A stretch of 64,000 nt of DNA from Antedon mediterranea (GCF_964355755.1 NC_092675.1:23228412-23292411); one strand, 5' to 3'. Positions 1 to 13,183 are shown, counted from the first letter of the stretch. The notes: generated from the sequence alone by a model not told the origin. Translations and numbers: made by a program.

Positions 1-511
1 AAATTATTTAAGTATAGCTATTTTTCCATTAATCATACAGCCAGTTTTATGTCATATTTAAAAGTAACTTAAAAGTACTTTTACTTAAACAAAAACTACA
101 ATTGTATCATTAATACCTGTGCATCATGTTATCCACAAGTTGACTCAAAATAGTCAGCTACTATTAAAAGCTATTCTATAAACATATACATTATTTTGTA
201 TTGGTTATTCATTTATTCATTCATTCAATGTTTTATTTCGGAATCTCTGTTCCACAGAAAGTAACATTACATATAAATTAACAATAGACAAATTGTAGAT
301 ACAAATTATGAGTTTTTCACTGTAAGTAATACCAGGTAAGGGTGAATCCTCTGGTAATATGCCTACAGTATAATTGATTTATTGTCAATGTGAATATCGC
401 CCTCTACGTCTAAGGTTAAATCTATGTCTATGGTTTGAAATCTTCTCTATAGTGAAAATGTTTTCCAGCATTTAAATATGATACACTAAACATTAATACT
501 TTCATACTAAC

Positions 512-3500
512 CTCATTTGCACCTGTAATCTTCAGTTGTAGTAAGCCCTTCTTATCTTTATCCTTAGTCAAACTCTGCACGGACAACACCTGACTAAAAT
601 CTGCCATTTTCGTTGGCTGCAAAAACAAATTAAACTGAATACATTATTCAAAATAAAATTGCATATTTATCCAGACACCAAACTGTAATGTGTTTAACAT
701 GCCAAATGCAGAAATGTTTAGTGTATGGCACAACCATATGGCGTGTTACAAATCAAGCTAATCAGATACGCCTAGTGGTTCCTCCCCTCTGAAACAAATT
801 ATCTTGATGATAATTAACCGATAATTCAGTGTTAGTAACATACACATTTAACCAACAATCATCATTATTCTATCATTCGATAACCATAACAACAAAGAAA
901 AACAAATATAGTGTACAGTAAGAATAGTAAACAGTCATATTCATTTACAGTACAGACAGCTTGTACTATTTTGATCAAGTCTGAAAAGATAGTTAATGGA
1001 GTACAGTACACACCCAATTGAAATTACATAATTTATGTTACAGAAATATATCAAATTTTGTATTAGAAATTAGTACCCTCATTATAGAAATTATACAGGG
1101 TTTTCAAAGCACGATTTAAAAATGTTTTATTGATCGGGCATGTGGATTTAGGCCCGAGACAGATCCAAGGCAGCCCCTGTCATGATCAGCAAACTAATTT
1201 CTTTATCATGCCTGAAAAATGAGGCAAATACACTAAAGCACAATGCAATGCAATGCTTCCCTGGGCACAGACACATTTTCAACCCATGCCTTTTCACATG
1301 CTGTAACTCAAGTTCATTATCATATTGTTCTCTCGAGTCTTAACCTTATTGTAAAGACTTGCAGTAACATTAGTGGTCATAAAAAAAAAAGTGTGCATGT
1401 TTGCCAAAATGTTTGTTGTTGTAGGGAGTGAAAAGATGGTTGTGTTTTAAAGTGCAAAAAGGCATAATTATAATGATGTTTTATATAAGAAACTGTGTAT
1501 ATTTGTATTAAACTATTATCAAAATGGTTATCATTTTAAGGATATGCAGCAGAAACTGGCAAAAAATTGACTAAAAATACATTCTTAGTAAATTAAAATC
1601 ATGTTGCTGTTAACCTATTTCAGTTGGCATGCATTAACTGATACTGTATTAAAAACTTTGATGATACAGTTCCTAAATACCATACTGTTAGTCCATTCTG
1701 TCAATATCAGTCCTTCAGCATAAGGACCCAGATTATTTGCTTTTGAAATACAGTATGCTTTGCATTTTTATAAAATTGGGCCAGAACAAAAGTGTTTAAC
1801 AACATTAGCAAAAAAAATCAGCTATAAAAAGTCTGTCATTATCCACATGAGTTTCGGAGAGTAAGCAAAATGACTTTATGACTTGAAAGCTGTATTGTCA
1901 AGTGGACAAAAGCACATTATCAATACAAGTTAAACTTCTAGTCATCTTGAACTTTTGTTTAAAAAAAATGTTGTTAGTTTTCTTCAATCAAGTGCATTTT
2001 CAAGAGATACTTGCCAGTTTTAAAATTAAAAAAATATGATTATACCTTACTAATTCTAAGCTGATACATCTTGGTGATAACTACAAACTGTTATTTAATT
2101 CAATCTGAATATAATTCACCGCACAAAAAAAAATTAAATGTTAGAGATTTGCCAAACTGAGTAAAGTGTACTTTATCCAAAAACACACATTGCAAGTAAT
2201 TTGATAAGAAAAATGTTAAAGTCATACTCTACCTTGAAAGACGGACTTCTAAAATGGCAGTTATTGGAACTCTGGGAATTATAACAAATTTTCAGTAATT
2301 GGGGAGAGCACACACACACACACAGTTTATGCATCATACATACAATTCTCCCATTCAAACATCCAAATTATACATATTGTATATGTCTACCCCATGACTA
2401 ATGTTCATCTTAATCATGGTAAATAAGTCTTGTACAAAACGTTTACAGTGTTTATAGTGTTCACTTTTTCCATTGTAGGTTTGTGTGGGAAGCAGTACAC
2501 AGAAAAGTAACAGTGCCCTCATTGTCTTAACTTAAGTACAACCAATGTAACCTGTAAGACTTGTTCACTAAATACCTATGTTAATAATAAAAGGGTACAT
2601 GATTTGTAGTTCAGGGTGAATTTCTATGAAATGGGATTGTAGTGTAGCAACAGTAAAGTTTAAATTACAAAACACATGACAAAACCAAACCAATACTCTT
2701 TCCATTGATAATTCAACTAAAATAACTGAATCACGCACAATAACAATGTTATGTTAAAATTAGGTATATAATATAAAACAGATTTTCTTAAAAACAAATA
2801 TAAAAATATAAAAATGAATACATTAACTCAATACATATGGAAAAGTAGAAAAACATTTTAAACATTTTTGTAAACCTTTATAGAATGAACTAAACAACAG
2901 ACCAACTAGACATGGTACTATTAAAATAGCAGAAAGTGAATCTCAAAAGTCAAATACATCATACTGAACGTCCAAGACTGGCATTGTGATAACTTTGGCG
3001 ACTATTCAAATTCAAGCATTTGGTGTAGTTGCATAAGCTATCACAACGATAATTGGATTGTACATGTTAATACTTAACTGCACTGAAACAGCATAGTGTT
3101 TGTTAAAAAAGATTATTGAAAACATTGCAAATTAAGAGTCACCAGCTAACAATACATACAAGACATAGACACAATCATAGACCTTTTTTAACACAAACTA
3201 GAAAGCGTATCGTTGTAACTTCGCTGTTGCCTAGAGTTGACTCTCTAGTTTAAGTTTAGTATCTCTATTCTTTACTCACAAGACAACCTGTTGGTGCAAT
3301 GCTAGCATTTTTCAACATTTTGTTGAGTAATATATTCCTCAGTTCCACTGACTTCCTATGTTCATTATGTTGCTGCATGTGGTAAACCAAATGTTTTACA
3401 TAATACATTAAAGTAATCAATTATTTAATATTTTTAATTTTGAATTGAAATATTTTATTTATACTGGGTGTCCTCTTCAGTCGAAGCATAGTCTTCAAGA

Positions 3501-6500
3501 GGGCCCAATTATGATCAGTGGCTGTGATGTACTAATACACTGGGGTAACCCCCTACTCGTCTCGAAAGATGTACTAGTTTCTTTAAAGTGCACATGAGCT
3601 AGATGTGTACACTGGACCTACAGTTTATAGTCCTTATCCAAGAAGACTTGTTCTACCACCAGAACCATGGAGTGAGTGAGCCTCAAACCCCTGCCGATAT
3701 TATGGCTACGTAATTACAGTTACACTGTCTTAACCGCTCGGCCAATCACTCTTAAATTGTAAACAATTAGTACTGGTGGAGCATATAGAACAACACTGGT
3801 GAACAGAAATCTAGAAAATGCAAATTTTCTGGTTTTATTTTGCTATTACAAAACTTCAGATCCACTAAATTGATCTTTCCAAATTAATAATCAATTTATT
3901 TTGTTTTTAATTAATTTATTCAAATATCAACAAATCACAGAAAAAAACTGAATTGCATGGGATTTTCAAAATACAATAAAATCAACAAGTACAAGGACTA
4001 ACAAAATTTAACAAAACATTACAAAAGCGATAAGGCATCATAAATTTTTTCATGAGTTTTCTAGTTCTATAAAACTAAGACATCCAGTTTTATATTTATA
4101 ATATTTAAGATATCTGAGATGTCTAAATTATAGTTATCTAGACACCAGAATAAAAGTTGATACTAACATGAAATTGAAACTATTATCACATCATCATATT
4201 GATATTAAAATTGTTTTATGGAAATTAAGGGATTGTTTATTAGTATCATAATCTCTTTCAATAATAACCTAGACATTTCCTGATTCTTAAACCAATGGTA
4301 ACTATGTCTGTGTGTAGTAATAAGAGAGCTCTAAACAGAGGAAGGAAATTAAATTCTATAACTATTGGGGCTTGTGTTATTATATCATTATAACAATGTT
4401 TTTATGACCAGTACAAGAAACATAAGGTCAAAGTTCAAAATGGTAGAAAGATATAACATTTTCTATTTAAACTACAGACAATTTCAGAAAATTAATAAAT
4501 ATTATGATTTATTTATGCAACAATGCCTGGAATGCAATATTTGAATGGTTACATATCAGTTGGAAAAGAAAAATCTTGTTTTAAGAATAAGAAACTAAAC
4601 ATAACATTATAATATAATATTTCCCATTAAAATATTATTAGTTATGGAACAACGGGAAAAACAATTGACTTACAACATTGGCTTTGTCTGTTAAACAACT
4701 AATTCCATCATCAGGACCAATTACCAACTCTACAGATATACTCCAACCAGTCTGAAAAAGTAGTTAAAATCATGGATAAAAAAATAAATAAAAAACTACA
4801 ATTAATCATTATGAGCTGGTTCACACTAGTGGATTTTCATCCTGTTGGGTTAGGCTATCCATAAGTAGCCTAACCAGTCACACTTTGTAAATAGCAACCA
4901 TTAAAATTAACCTAATGTGTCCATTTTTGTAAATGTGCTTATAAAGCTGTAGATATTGTAAAATATGATAATATTGTCAAATGTTCAATATTTCTATTTT
5001 TTTTATATATTTTTTATTCAATAACATGTTTATTGTGTACTTTATGGCAATATTAAAGCTTCCGACTTGGATGCAATGCAAGGATGTAAGTGTACCGCAA
5101 CCCATTGGACAAATCATTGTCAATGTCACAAATTTGGAAAGTCACACATATCTCTATTGAAATCTGTAACTTCTAGTAAGAGTAAAGTCAGGATAAAATA
5201 TGTTTCTTTATGATAATTTCCTTATACAATATACCCTATTATCAAATGGTTTGTTCCATAAGATGGAAGCCAGATAAGTTTAATTCTATTCACTGGTTAT
5301 AAACCAAAGGATGTAATTGAAATTAAAGTTTGTAATAAAAAATGTTTAATGTTAAAATGATGGATTAGCAGTTTCCTTATTTGATAATATGACACTCTTT
5401 ATTTCAGGAATTATAGCATAATAAAATAAACTTAGTTAATAAAGAAGATAACAATACGCTACAGTATTTTGGAAGAGGTTAAAGATGTATTGTCCCTTGA
5501 AACACAAAAAAATGAAGGTCAAAATATTCAAAATTTATCAAAGTAATATTAAAGTTATTCACTTCAAGTCGAAAATTCGAGCCAAAAACAACAAGTTACG
5601 TAAATTAACAGGTAAATTAATTTGATTACATTTTGTCGGGAAAATCGTCACAAGCGAAAGTAAACAAAGATTTTAAACCACGAGTATGCATTATGCATGA
5701 TGCTAATTAGGATTGTTTACAACTCGTCACAGTTGAGAAGGTGTTTTCACACAGATCGCGAGGAAGTTTTATGATTATGCATACAGAGTAGCCAAACAAG
5801 TGCGTTGTATTATGAGATATGTTTTGATTGAAAACTTATTTTTTGAACAAAAAAATGTCTGTTTTTCAGTTAAATTATTATTTTTTTCGACTAATTTTTG
5901 GTGAAAGTTAATAACTATTATGACCTTGACTTTTTTTTTAAATCTTTTATTTTTAATTTTTTTTGGAATTTGTCAAAGGGACAATACATCTTTAAGGTTT
6001 CTTTTCCTGCATCTATTTGAAATTGTTGTTGTGTGAATTGGATATTCACAAAATTTAAAATTGTACATTTTTTCACATTTGTCTGTATTATCCAATGTAT
6101 TTAGCCTATCTCTAAAACTGGAAAAATATTACAGATTGTAATAAATAAATAAATACAATTTTGTTTTTTAAATAAGTTTTGAATTATACACATTTTAAAA
6201 TGACATTCAAATCAAGGTTTTGCAATGGGTTTGGAAAAGAATTTGTCCTCGCAAAAAAATATTTTCTGTGTTCTGATTGGCTATTACTAAAAAAATGTTG
6301 CCATAACCTGCATGGTAACCCTGACAAGATGTTGGGTACACTAAAAATTGATTTTAGAAATAAATTGAGATACAAAGTTTTGATTAATTCTATACCTTTC
6401 TGTTATCATAATAACTGTAATAAACTGTACTTACTCCTAATGCACATTTAAATTTTTCATGGTCATATCTGTGTACTCTTGATAAGACTTCAAAGAATTT

Positions 6501-9500
6501 AAACACACACTGTTCTTCATTGAGGTTGGCAAACTGCTTGAAGTGTTGTAGTATTAACCGGCGCAATACTTTAGGCTAAAAACAGTTTTGAAATATATCA
6601 AAGTTTATGGTTAATACAAGTTCCATTCACACTAGATGTTTTCAGCAACTATGTTACCAAATTCGTAGCTAGAAAAATCTCTAACCACTGTCCTAGTAAA
6701 TATTTGAGGGGCGCTTTTCACTCTATGTTGGCTAGGTGAACATTTTTACTCAGTTTTTCTGGGTAGGCCTGTTTTTAAAAATGTTCTAGGTTGTTTGCAC
6801 AACAACATGTTTTGTGTTTTTAAATGGCTAAGCAGTTTGGCTCTCAATTGGCCAAACCTCTCGGAAGTAGATACTTTTACAGGACCTGAGGTAAGTCTAT
6901 TTACTAGGCAAGCAGTGTTATGGAAAGTTTCTGGGTTAGTGAAAGGAATCCGACTCCCAGCCCGTTTAAGTAATAGCGACCACTGCAATTGGCAATTGTT
7001 TGTTTACTATTTTAGGGTCAAATTCCATGATTATTGACGATAAAAAACATAATCAACTATTACCTTTGTATTTTCAATAACAGTTTTTGGAAGAAATTTC
7101 TTTAACCCTATTTCCTTCCTAGAGAAAGAAATATTGTTAATTCATATAAACAATTAAATAATGAGATAAACAATACACTATAAATCAAAACATTATAATA
7201 ACAAAAGTTCAAAGTCTGAATCACTAAGGATCAAGCAACAACATAGAATACAAACAAAACTTTGTTATTTTCTTTATAAATAAAAGTATAAATTGTTTTT
7301 AAAATTTATTTTAGATTTAAGATGTTTTATATTTCAGAACACAACATTACATCAAGCTACTCAATGAGAATGGTGCTTTTAAATTGCACTAATAAAGTAG
7401 TAAAATTACTGTATATGCAAAGATAAAAAAGAATAGTCTGAAAGTTTATCAAAACAGGATATTTTGGGCCAGCCCATGTGTGTCCGGTATTGGGAGAGTT
7501 GGCTGTATAGTTTACAAAACAAACAAACGACCTTGACAAAAATAATATGACGCATTTAAAGATTATTTTTAAAAGTAAATAAATTTCCAAATACAAAGTA
7601 AAATACATACTCTAAATACTCAAAGTTTGCTTTTTTGTCAAGAGCATAATGCGGCATATCTTTGAAAAATCTTCTCATTTCCAGACAGCCTAGTTGTATT
7701 GGAATGTCCTGTTCTCCAATGGTCTCTGCAACTTCATTCATATAATCTTGCCGAACCTAATTAAAACAAATGATGATAATGACATATTTAATCAAATCTT
7801 ATCTCAAAGATTTGTATATTATTACTTAATACTAATTCAATTGTTTTAATACTGTATTAAGCATTAGTACTGGTCAACTACAGAGAGAAACCCTAATCTT
7901 CCAAAAGATGTGCACGGAGTGAGAACTTTAAAGTGCCCATGTGTACACTGGTCCTCTGGTCTTAAGTCATCATCCGAGAAGACTTGTTTTATCAGAACTA
8001 TGGTTGAGGAGAGCTTTGAACGTGTCCTGATATTATGGCTACGATTAACTCTCATACCTCTCACATGTGGACGCCTTCCATAAGTAGACCCAGCTAATCT
8101 TGTTTAGTGTACAATTGAATTGTTTAAGTGTTTTTGTATTACAAACATGGGGTACAGGGTTCAATATCCATTCCTTTAAAACCCATTTTCCTGTTTTTAA
8201 AAAGAGATGTCTTTCTTTATCTTACCAACTATTCATAGCAAATAAAAGTAGACAAAACACTAATTTTACCATTGTAATAGTTTTAAATAGAAACTAGACA
8301 TCAATTCTGTCATAAAAGACAAGGACAAGGTCTGAGATAATCATTACATACAATTAATAATATTGACATCTTAAATTAAATTATTGTAGTGTGAATTCCC
8401 AAGCAAATCATTCAAGGTCAATTAAAGGTCATATTTTACACATGACTAAACAGATAGTGTTAATAATTGAAATAAACAATTTGATCAAGATTTCAAAGCA
8501 CTGTACATGTACAGGACTGTTTATCAGACTCTTCAGTTAAATCATGGACCTATAATTTATAGGTCCATGATTAAATAATCAGAAACATTCTAGCTAATGT
8601 CCTGGAAGAAAGTGGCTGTTTTTTCTTTTTTTCAATCAAATGTTCTCAGTCAAACATGGAAGAAATAGTTTTAATTAATTTAACACAAACAATGTGTGCA
8701 GAAAGTTGTTGTATGCCATCCCATGTACAGATCATCAGACATCAGAACTATTAACAATAATACAGTATTATACTGTATATTAAGACCTTTACATTTACAT
8801 AGATTCATGTGGGTATGGAGAGTTGGTTTGAGGGAGTAACATTCTAGTCGATTCTGCACTTGACAATGCACATAAATAACAACTTTAAAGACACCTTCCC
8901 TACGTTTTTTACATCTATTTTAAGATCACAAACTATATTTAATCTAAAAATAATACTATATGGTCCTATTGCAATAACTTTTTTCGTCTTTAAATGGTTA
9001 AAAATGTGAAAAATAAGCCGATTCTAATAATTATAGCGGCCCGCTATAAATCCCAAAATGCATTGCGCGCGGATTGATATTTCTGTTTTTCTTCTGTAAT
9101 TCACCCACTTTTCGATCGATCGTGAGGCCAAAACAAATGGAAGACTCCTAACTTTTCAGCGAAAAAAAACCGGGTTTTCCCCAATTTGTATCAACGGAGT
9201 CTGGCAAAAATAGAAAGACAATTAATGCAGCAACTATACAACGTCAGGCTAGGTATATCGCTAGCGTACGATGTTCATAAGTTACCAATGTTTACCAGCT
9301 AGGCCTACAAAACTATAAGCCTAGCTAGGCTAGGCCTGAAGACCGTCCACGAGAGGTCAGTCACCGCGAGCTACCTAGGTAGTGCATTGTTTCTCACTTT
9401 TTATCATAATTTACCATAAAACGTACATTTAAGACAAGGAATGACCTGGTTTAATGTTTTTAAAGTAATATATGTATCATTTTTACAAAACGTCACAAAT

Positions 9501-10526
9501 TGTAGGGAAGGTGTCTTTAAGTACAGTACGTTCCACAAGGTCAGATTGAAATTGTATAGGAAATATAGATTAGTTCTTCCATGGAGAATACCTTCAGTGG
9601 TTTAGGCTGCTCAAAATGAAGGCTCTTTTACCTTTGTTATTTGGTTCATTGATATTGTATTTTTCTACACTAAATGTTCCATTTAGAATTAGTATCATCA
9701 CAGTACTGACCTGTTCATAAAAGAAGTTAAATGTTACTTTATCCTTCTCCAGAAGCTCATGTGTACTTCTTGGTAGATATCGCACTCTTAACATGTATCT
9801 AAAACAAACAAAAAGAATGTTTTTTTGTATTCACTTTTAATATAATTTATACATATTAAAACAATCATTGGTTTGGTCTAAAAGTGGGATGTTTCAGCTA
9901 AATAATTTTGTTTCGCCCCTAAAAATTGGCCAAATCGTCCCACCAAAAGAAGGCTGAACCTGTGTCTGAATTCATCACTTACCTCCATTCTAATGTTGGA
10001 TGTATATTTTCATATTTACGTCGTACCTCACCAACAGTCAATTGTTGATTTAACCAATGGCTTTCATCACTATGGATATGTTGAAGCCTGATTGCATAGG
10101 AACCCTCAAAGGCAAGCTTTAACTTGGACAATCTACCAACAACTGCACGTATAACACTCTAAATTTAAATCAATAACAGTAAATTTAAAATGTATTGTCC
10201 TGTCCACTGCATTACATGCTAAAGTAAAGCAAATGAATGATTTGGAGTTCGACAAGTTTCTATTTCCTCTAACAAATCTGGCGAAATGGTGAGGGTTTCA
10301 ATCAACTATGATGTACAAAAAGAATGATAAAGTATCAACTTGAAATTTAGTATATAACACTGATAATGTTGTTGGTGGCAAAATAATCTTAATTTCTTCT
10401 ATGTGTAAAGGCTTTATTTACCTTGATATCAGTATGGTCTAAAACTTTCACAGAGTTAAAATTCCCATTAGGTTGGTAGACTTTGACAGTTAGTTTGTCC
10501 GCAGCTGGTTTGGTTGGAACTGCCAT
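512..10526 (-). CDS. PTK2: Focal adhesion kinase (FAK), N-terminal FERM-domain exons; 3' part outside window
   Basis: Eight coding exons join without a frame break: 10526-10422, 10158-9983, 9798-9711, 7756-7611, 7118-7064, 6575-6435, 4751-4674 and 616-512, each bounded by AG/GT on the minus strand (894 nt, 298 aa). The start ATG at 10526 has an AAAATGG context. The product aligns along its length with the FERM domain of FAK, a cytoplasmic tyrosine kinase that acts at integrin adhesions. Signature stretches are [11 protein letters not shown] and [11 protein letters not shown] (F1/F2), [12 protein letters not shown], a [17 protein letters not shown] block (F2), [16 protein letters not shown] and [12 protein letters not shown] (F3). 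The F2 basic patch (KAKTLRK in vertebrate FAK) is KPKVLRR here, across the exon 5/6 junction, residues 190-196. The rest of F3, the kinase and FAT domains must lie left of base 1. The N-terminus lacks the longer leader of vertebrate FAK. PYK2 is the alternative, but many invertebrates have a single FAK. Confidence 0.93.
3470..3755 (-). repeat. tRNA-derived SINE, copy 1 (in a FAK intron)
   Basis: On the minus strand the head contains a pol III A box (TGGCCGAGCGG, near 3740) and a B box-like GGTTTGAGGCT (near 3685). Complementary ends GAGTGA/TCACTC resemble an acceptor stem. The tail continues to about 3470. A related copy lies at 7866-8060, sharing AGAAGACTTGTT and GATATTATGGCTACG blocks. It lies in the intron between FAK exons 7 and 8. 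Confidence 0.65.
5483..5991. mobile_element. piggyBac-like MITE, TTAA target site (family 1, copy 1)
   Basis: Terminal inverted repeats AGATGTATTGTCCC at the left and its complement at the right are flanked by TTAA at 5479-5482 and 5992-5995. TTAA duplication is the hallmark of piggyBac-type transposition. The 509-bp interior has no coding frame. A second copy with the same ends lies at 60854-61200. Confidence 0.8.
7866..8060 (-). repeat. SINE copy 2, head truncated (in a FAK intron)
   Basis: Shares several diverged blocks with the SINE at 3470-3755, including AAGTGCCCATGTGTACACTGG-like, AGAAGACTTGTT and GATATTATGGCTACG. A degenerate B box is present near 8010-8020, but the A-box end is missing. 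Confidence 0.55.
8540..8572. repeat. Near-perfect palindrome in a FAK intron
   Basis: Arms AATCATGGACCTATAA and its exact complement are separated by a single T, giving a 16-bp stem. No function is evident. Confidence 0.8.
8889..9516. mobile_element. piggyBac-like MITE, TTAA target site (family 2)
   Basis: Inverted ends AGACACCTTCCCTAC and GTAGGGAAGGTGTCT are flanked by TTAA at 8885-8888 and 9517-9520. The 628-bp interior is noncoding with some CpG-rich patches. It lies in the intron between FAK exons 3 and 4 and differs in its ends from the element at 5483-5991. Confidence 0.8.
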
Positions 10527-11132
10527 TTTCTTGAACATCAACTATCTAACATCTTAGAACTACTACTGTACTGTATGCATTAAATAAAAAGAAAATACAA
10601 AATTGCACTATACAGATTACACACAAACAATTTATAATATAGTAGTATATATTGACAGTATATTATTAAAGTCTCAGTCTATGTGGGTGGGAGGTGGGGT
10701 GGTGTGTGCAGGTAAAGTACAATTAGCTGACCAATCCAGTCATCATTCACTTCGGTGTTCTTTTCCTGTGTGCCATTTCATTTTTGAGTTGTAATTGACA
10801 AAAATGCAACTTAACACAACTGGCTCACGCAAGTTAAGTAAAATTGCCGTAACGGTTAAGTTAGGGATGCTGAAAACAATTAATTAGTCATAAATTACAG
10901 TAATAGAGCTTTTGATTTGCAACGACAGATGACCTAAATAGGACTGGACAGGTCAATCGATGTCTCGTCGGTTGTCACCTGGACCTAGAAATCATTAAAT
11001 AAAACTGTTTCAGGGTGTGGAGCAAGGAAACGCATCCAAATATTAATAAAATAACATAACTGAAGTCTGGTTTTCGGTCATCACCAATCAAGACATCCTT
11101 ATCAGCAGGTTCAAGGCTGGTTTAAGAAGAGC
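10527..11132. other. Sequence upstream of the FAK start codon; nothing else recognised
   Basis: This should contain FAK 5'-UTR sequence and perhaps a splice junction to a further upstream noncoding exon. No TATA box or convincing noncoding exon could be fixed by eye. No other gene is supported. Confidence 0.4.
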
Positions 11133-11136
11133 ATAG

Positions 11137-11445
11137 TGTTGTGAACGACACCCGCTGGGTAAACAGACCACCCCTCCGACCGAACGAGGGCGTCGCGCCG
11201 ATAGCTTGATTTGCATACAAGGGGTATGCGAATGTTAACGTGGGACCTCGACGTCGCCCAAACCGGACTATTCAAAGCAGGAAACCAAGCAAACAAGACG
11301 GAAGATACCGATTACATATACTGTATATTGACTTGGACTTGCTCTTTTACATTGCGTGTGATTTAGGACAAGCGGGACTGTTAAGGTAAGCCTAGTAGTA
11401 GCTTTAATTATCAGGCCATTCCAGCACCAACCTAAAATCACAACA
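11137..11445 (+). repeat. Left LTR (309 bp)
   Basis: Begins TGTTGTGAAC and ends ATCACAACA, so the termini form a short inverted repeat. Followed by a TTGGCGCTGCGAG primer-site-like sequence. The right LTR matches it almost base for base outside the nested insertion. Confidence 0.9.
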
Positions 11446-11798
11446 TTGGCGCTGCGAGCAAAAGCTCGGAAATTGTTTTTTTTTTTGGAGAGGCGGGAAC
11501 CTTGATTGCTTTGCATTCTTAACGTGATCGGGTCGATCACGAGGTATTTCGTCCTCCGAAATCTATTAACTTATTGTGCTTACGGTGCATTTGTTAGTTT
11601 ATTGAAGTTGGTATATTTATTGAAGGTATAACATACCGGTAAAGTTAATCACGTAGTATTGTGGCATTTGGATACTTGCTGATTAGAATAGCGTATCGAC
11701 GGGGTAGTCGATACGGACCGGGAGTTGTATTTTTTTTGCTATAGTTGAAGTATTAGTGGGCAGTTTATTAGGCCGTATCACCTGGTGGGATACTAGGC

Positions 11799-12461
11799 GT
11801 GGTGAGCAGCCCAGCCAAGCAGAAACCAACATGCCATCTGGGATGTGGTCGAGTGGCCAACATGCGGGTCCACGTCACGAAGATGCATGCTCCGGCGTGT
11901 TTTCGACCACTGGAACGAAGTTCTTGGCGGAGGGCACGAGTGCAGTGGCGGGCACTCACCAGTTTGGCAACGGAGGGCCTTGGTAAAGGCTTGACACCGG
12001 AAGACTTGAGGTGTCTCCTGAACGTCCAGCACCTAATGGGGGATGGCACTGATGTCCTACCTCCGGATAGGAAAACTCGTGGTGCCATCCTTATGCTGAC
12101 ACAGGTGATTGGAGGAAAGAGGCCCCCGCCTCTCACGATAGCTCCGGTTATCAGTCACCCATCGGCTCTCATACACTGGCGCTGTGTGATTGCTCTCATC
12201 GCTTCTTTTGGTGAAGAGCTGTTGAAGGAGTGTGGTCGTCGGGTTGAGGAGGAGGAGCTGGCAGTGGACCAGAGCGCCAAAAAGCCGACGAAAAGGAAAG
12301 CGGCAGGTAGAGAGCATGGAGAGCGACCGACCAAGCGCGATGCCCCGGCACCAAAGGATGGTAGATCAGTGGCGGCGCCACCAATTGTGCAGGGTACATC
12401 GGCCTCGCTTGGTTCGGCGCCCAAAGTGTTTGACGCCTGTTTCCATCTCGACCGGTTGTAG
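11799..12461 (+). CDS. Gag-like protein of the LTR element, N-terminal zinc-finger-like motif
   Basis: A 220-codon open frame inside the LTR element. Near the N-terminus it shows a C-x3-C-x8-H-x4-H arrangement (residues 12-30), followed by a helical, leucine-rich stretch (about 50-160) and a basic, Lys/Arg/Pro-rich tail (about 170-200), as in many retrotransposon gag proteins. The frame opens without an ATG; the first in-frame ATG is at 11862, inside the zinc-finger motif, so the true start is uncertain. I do not recognise a named family. The position directly after the leader and primer site fits gag. Confidence 0.55.
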   Translation: MVSSPAKQKPTCHLGCGRVANMRVHVTKMHAPACFRPLERSSWRRARVQWRALTSLATEGLGKGLTPEDLRCLLNVQHLMGDGTDVLPPDRKTRGAILMLTQVIGGKRPPPLTIAPVISHPSALIHWRCVIALIASFGEELLKECGRRVEEEELAVDQSAKKPTKRKAAGREHGERPTKRDAPAPKDGRSVAAPPIVQGTSASLGSAPKVFDACFHLDRL

Positions 12462-12539
12462 GGGGACCTGCAACTTTCCCGACGAGCGGACCTCTGGGAC
12501 GTGGAGCGAGCGGTGCGGGTGAAAAGTGGAACGTAGCCT

Positions 12540-13183
12540 GTGGAAGTGGTAGGCGGGATTGCCCTGTTTGGCGATCCAACCACTTACCCCACCGAGCGGG
12601 AGATTGGCAAGCAACGGCTGTGCGGTGGGCTTGGGAGTGGCTCCTGGCTACTCGCCGACAACGGTCCAATTCGATAGGCTTCTGGCCTTAGCCCGAACTC
12701 GAGATGTTCGAGTAATTGGGAGGGTGGGGTTTGACCATTCGGCCCCGCCTACGGATTGGCTGAGACAAGATCAGCTGCTAAAGAGGGTGTTGGGTCGGCC
12801 GCCACCACCGCATCCTGTGTCTTGGACATCCTACTTCTAAGTCGCGTGTTGAAGGAACAGCGGCTGCTTCTGGCAGACTATATGCTTCCACAGAAGCCGT
12901 AGCAACCGCCTACCTCCGGCATTTCCCCAGGACATACTTTAGCGTGACCAGCCGAGTGGCGGGCTTTACGGCCGATCAACGCAAGGGCTTGCGTTTCATC
13001 GCAACAAATGAAGATCGGCGAGTGCTGATGGGGTCCAACGGACCGGACTATCCTCCTGCCGGATACCCAGTCGGAGCACCTCATCTGTTGTGGGCGACCG
13101 CCGTCGCCGTGGGACAGGTGCTCGACCGGAGCCCCATGCAGGTCATTGATCTGACATGGAAGAACGGTCGAGATCTCCTTTGA
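12540..13183 (+). pseudogene. Broken downstream frames of the LTR element
   Basis: Two protein-like stretches in different frames follow the gag-like frame: about 12559-12840, and about 12836-13183 ending in a stop. They use the same GC-rich codons and read as one coding region with at least one frameshift near 12830-12840. The second contains VAGFTADQRKGLRFIATNED and a hydrophobic LLWATAVAVGQVL segment. No protease, RT, RNase H or integrase motif is visible, so the product is unknown. Confidence 0.4.

Noticed and set aside
6179-6451. 90-codon plus-strand frame near FAK exon 6
   Set aside because: Lies across the intron and opposite the FAK exon edge; no homology or start context.
11768-12669. 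Long minus-strand open frames (122-157 codons) in the LTR element interior
   Set aside because: They arise from the GC-rich composition opposite the gag-like frame, start in several overlapping frames and show no domain features.
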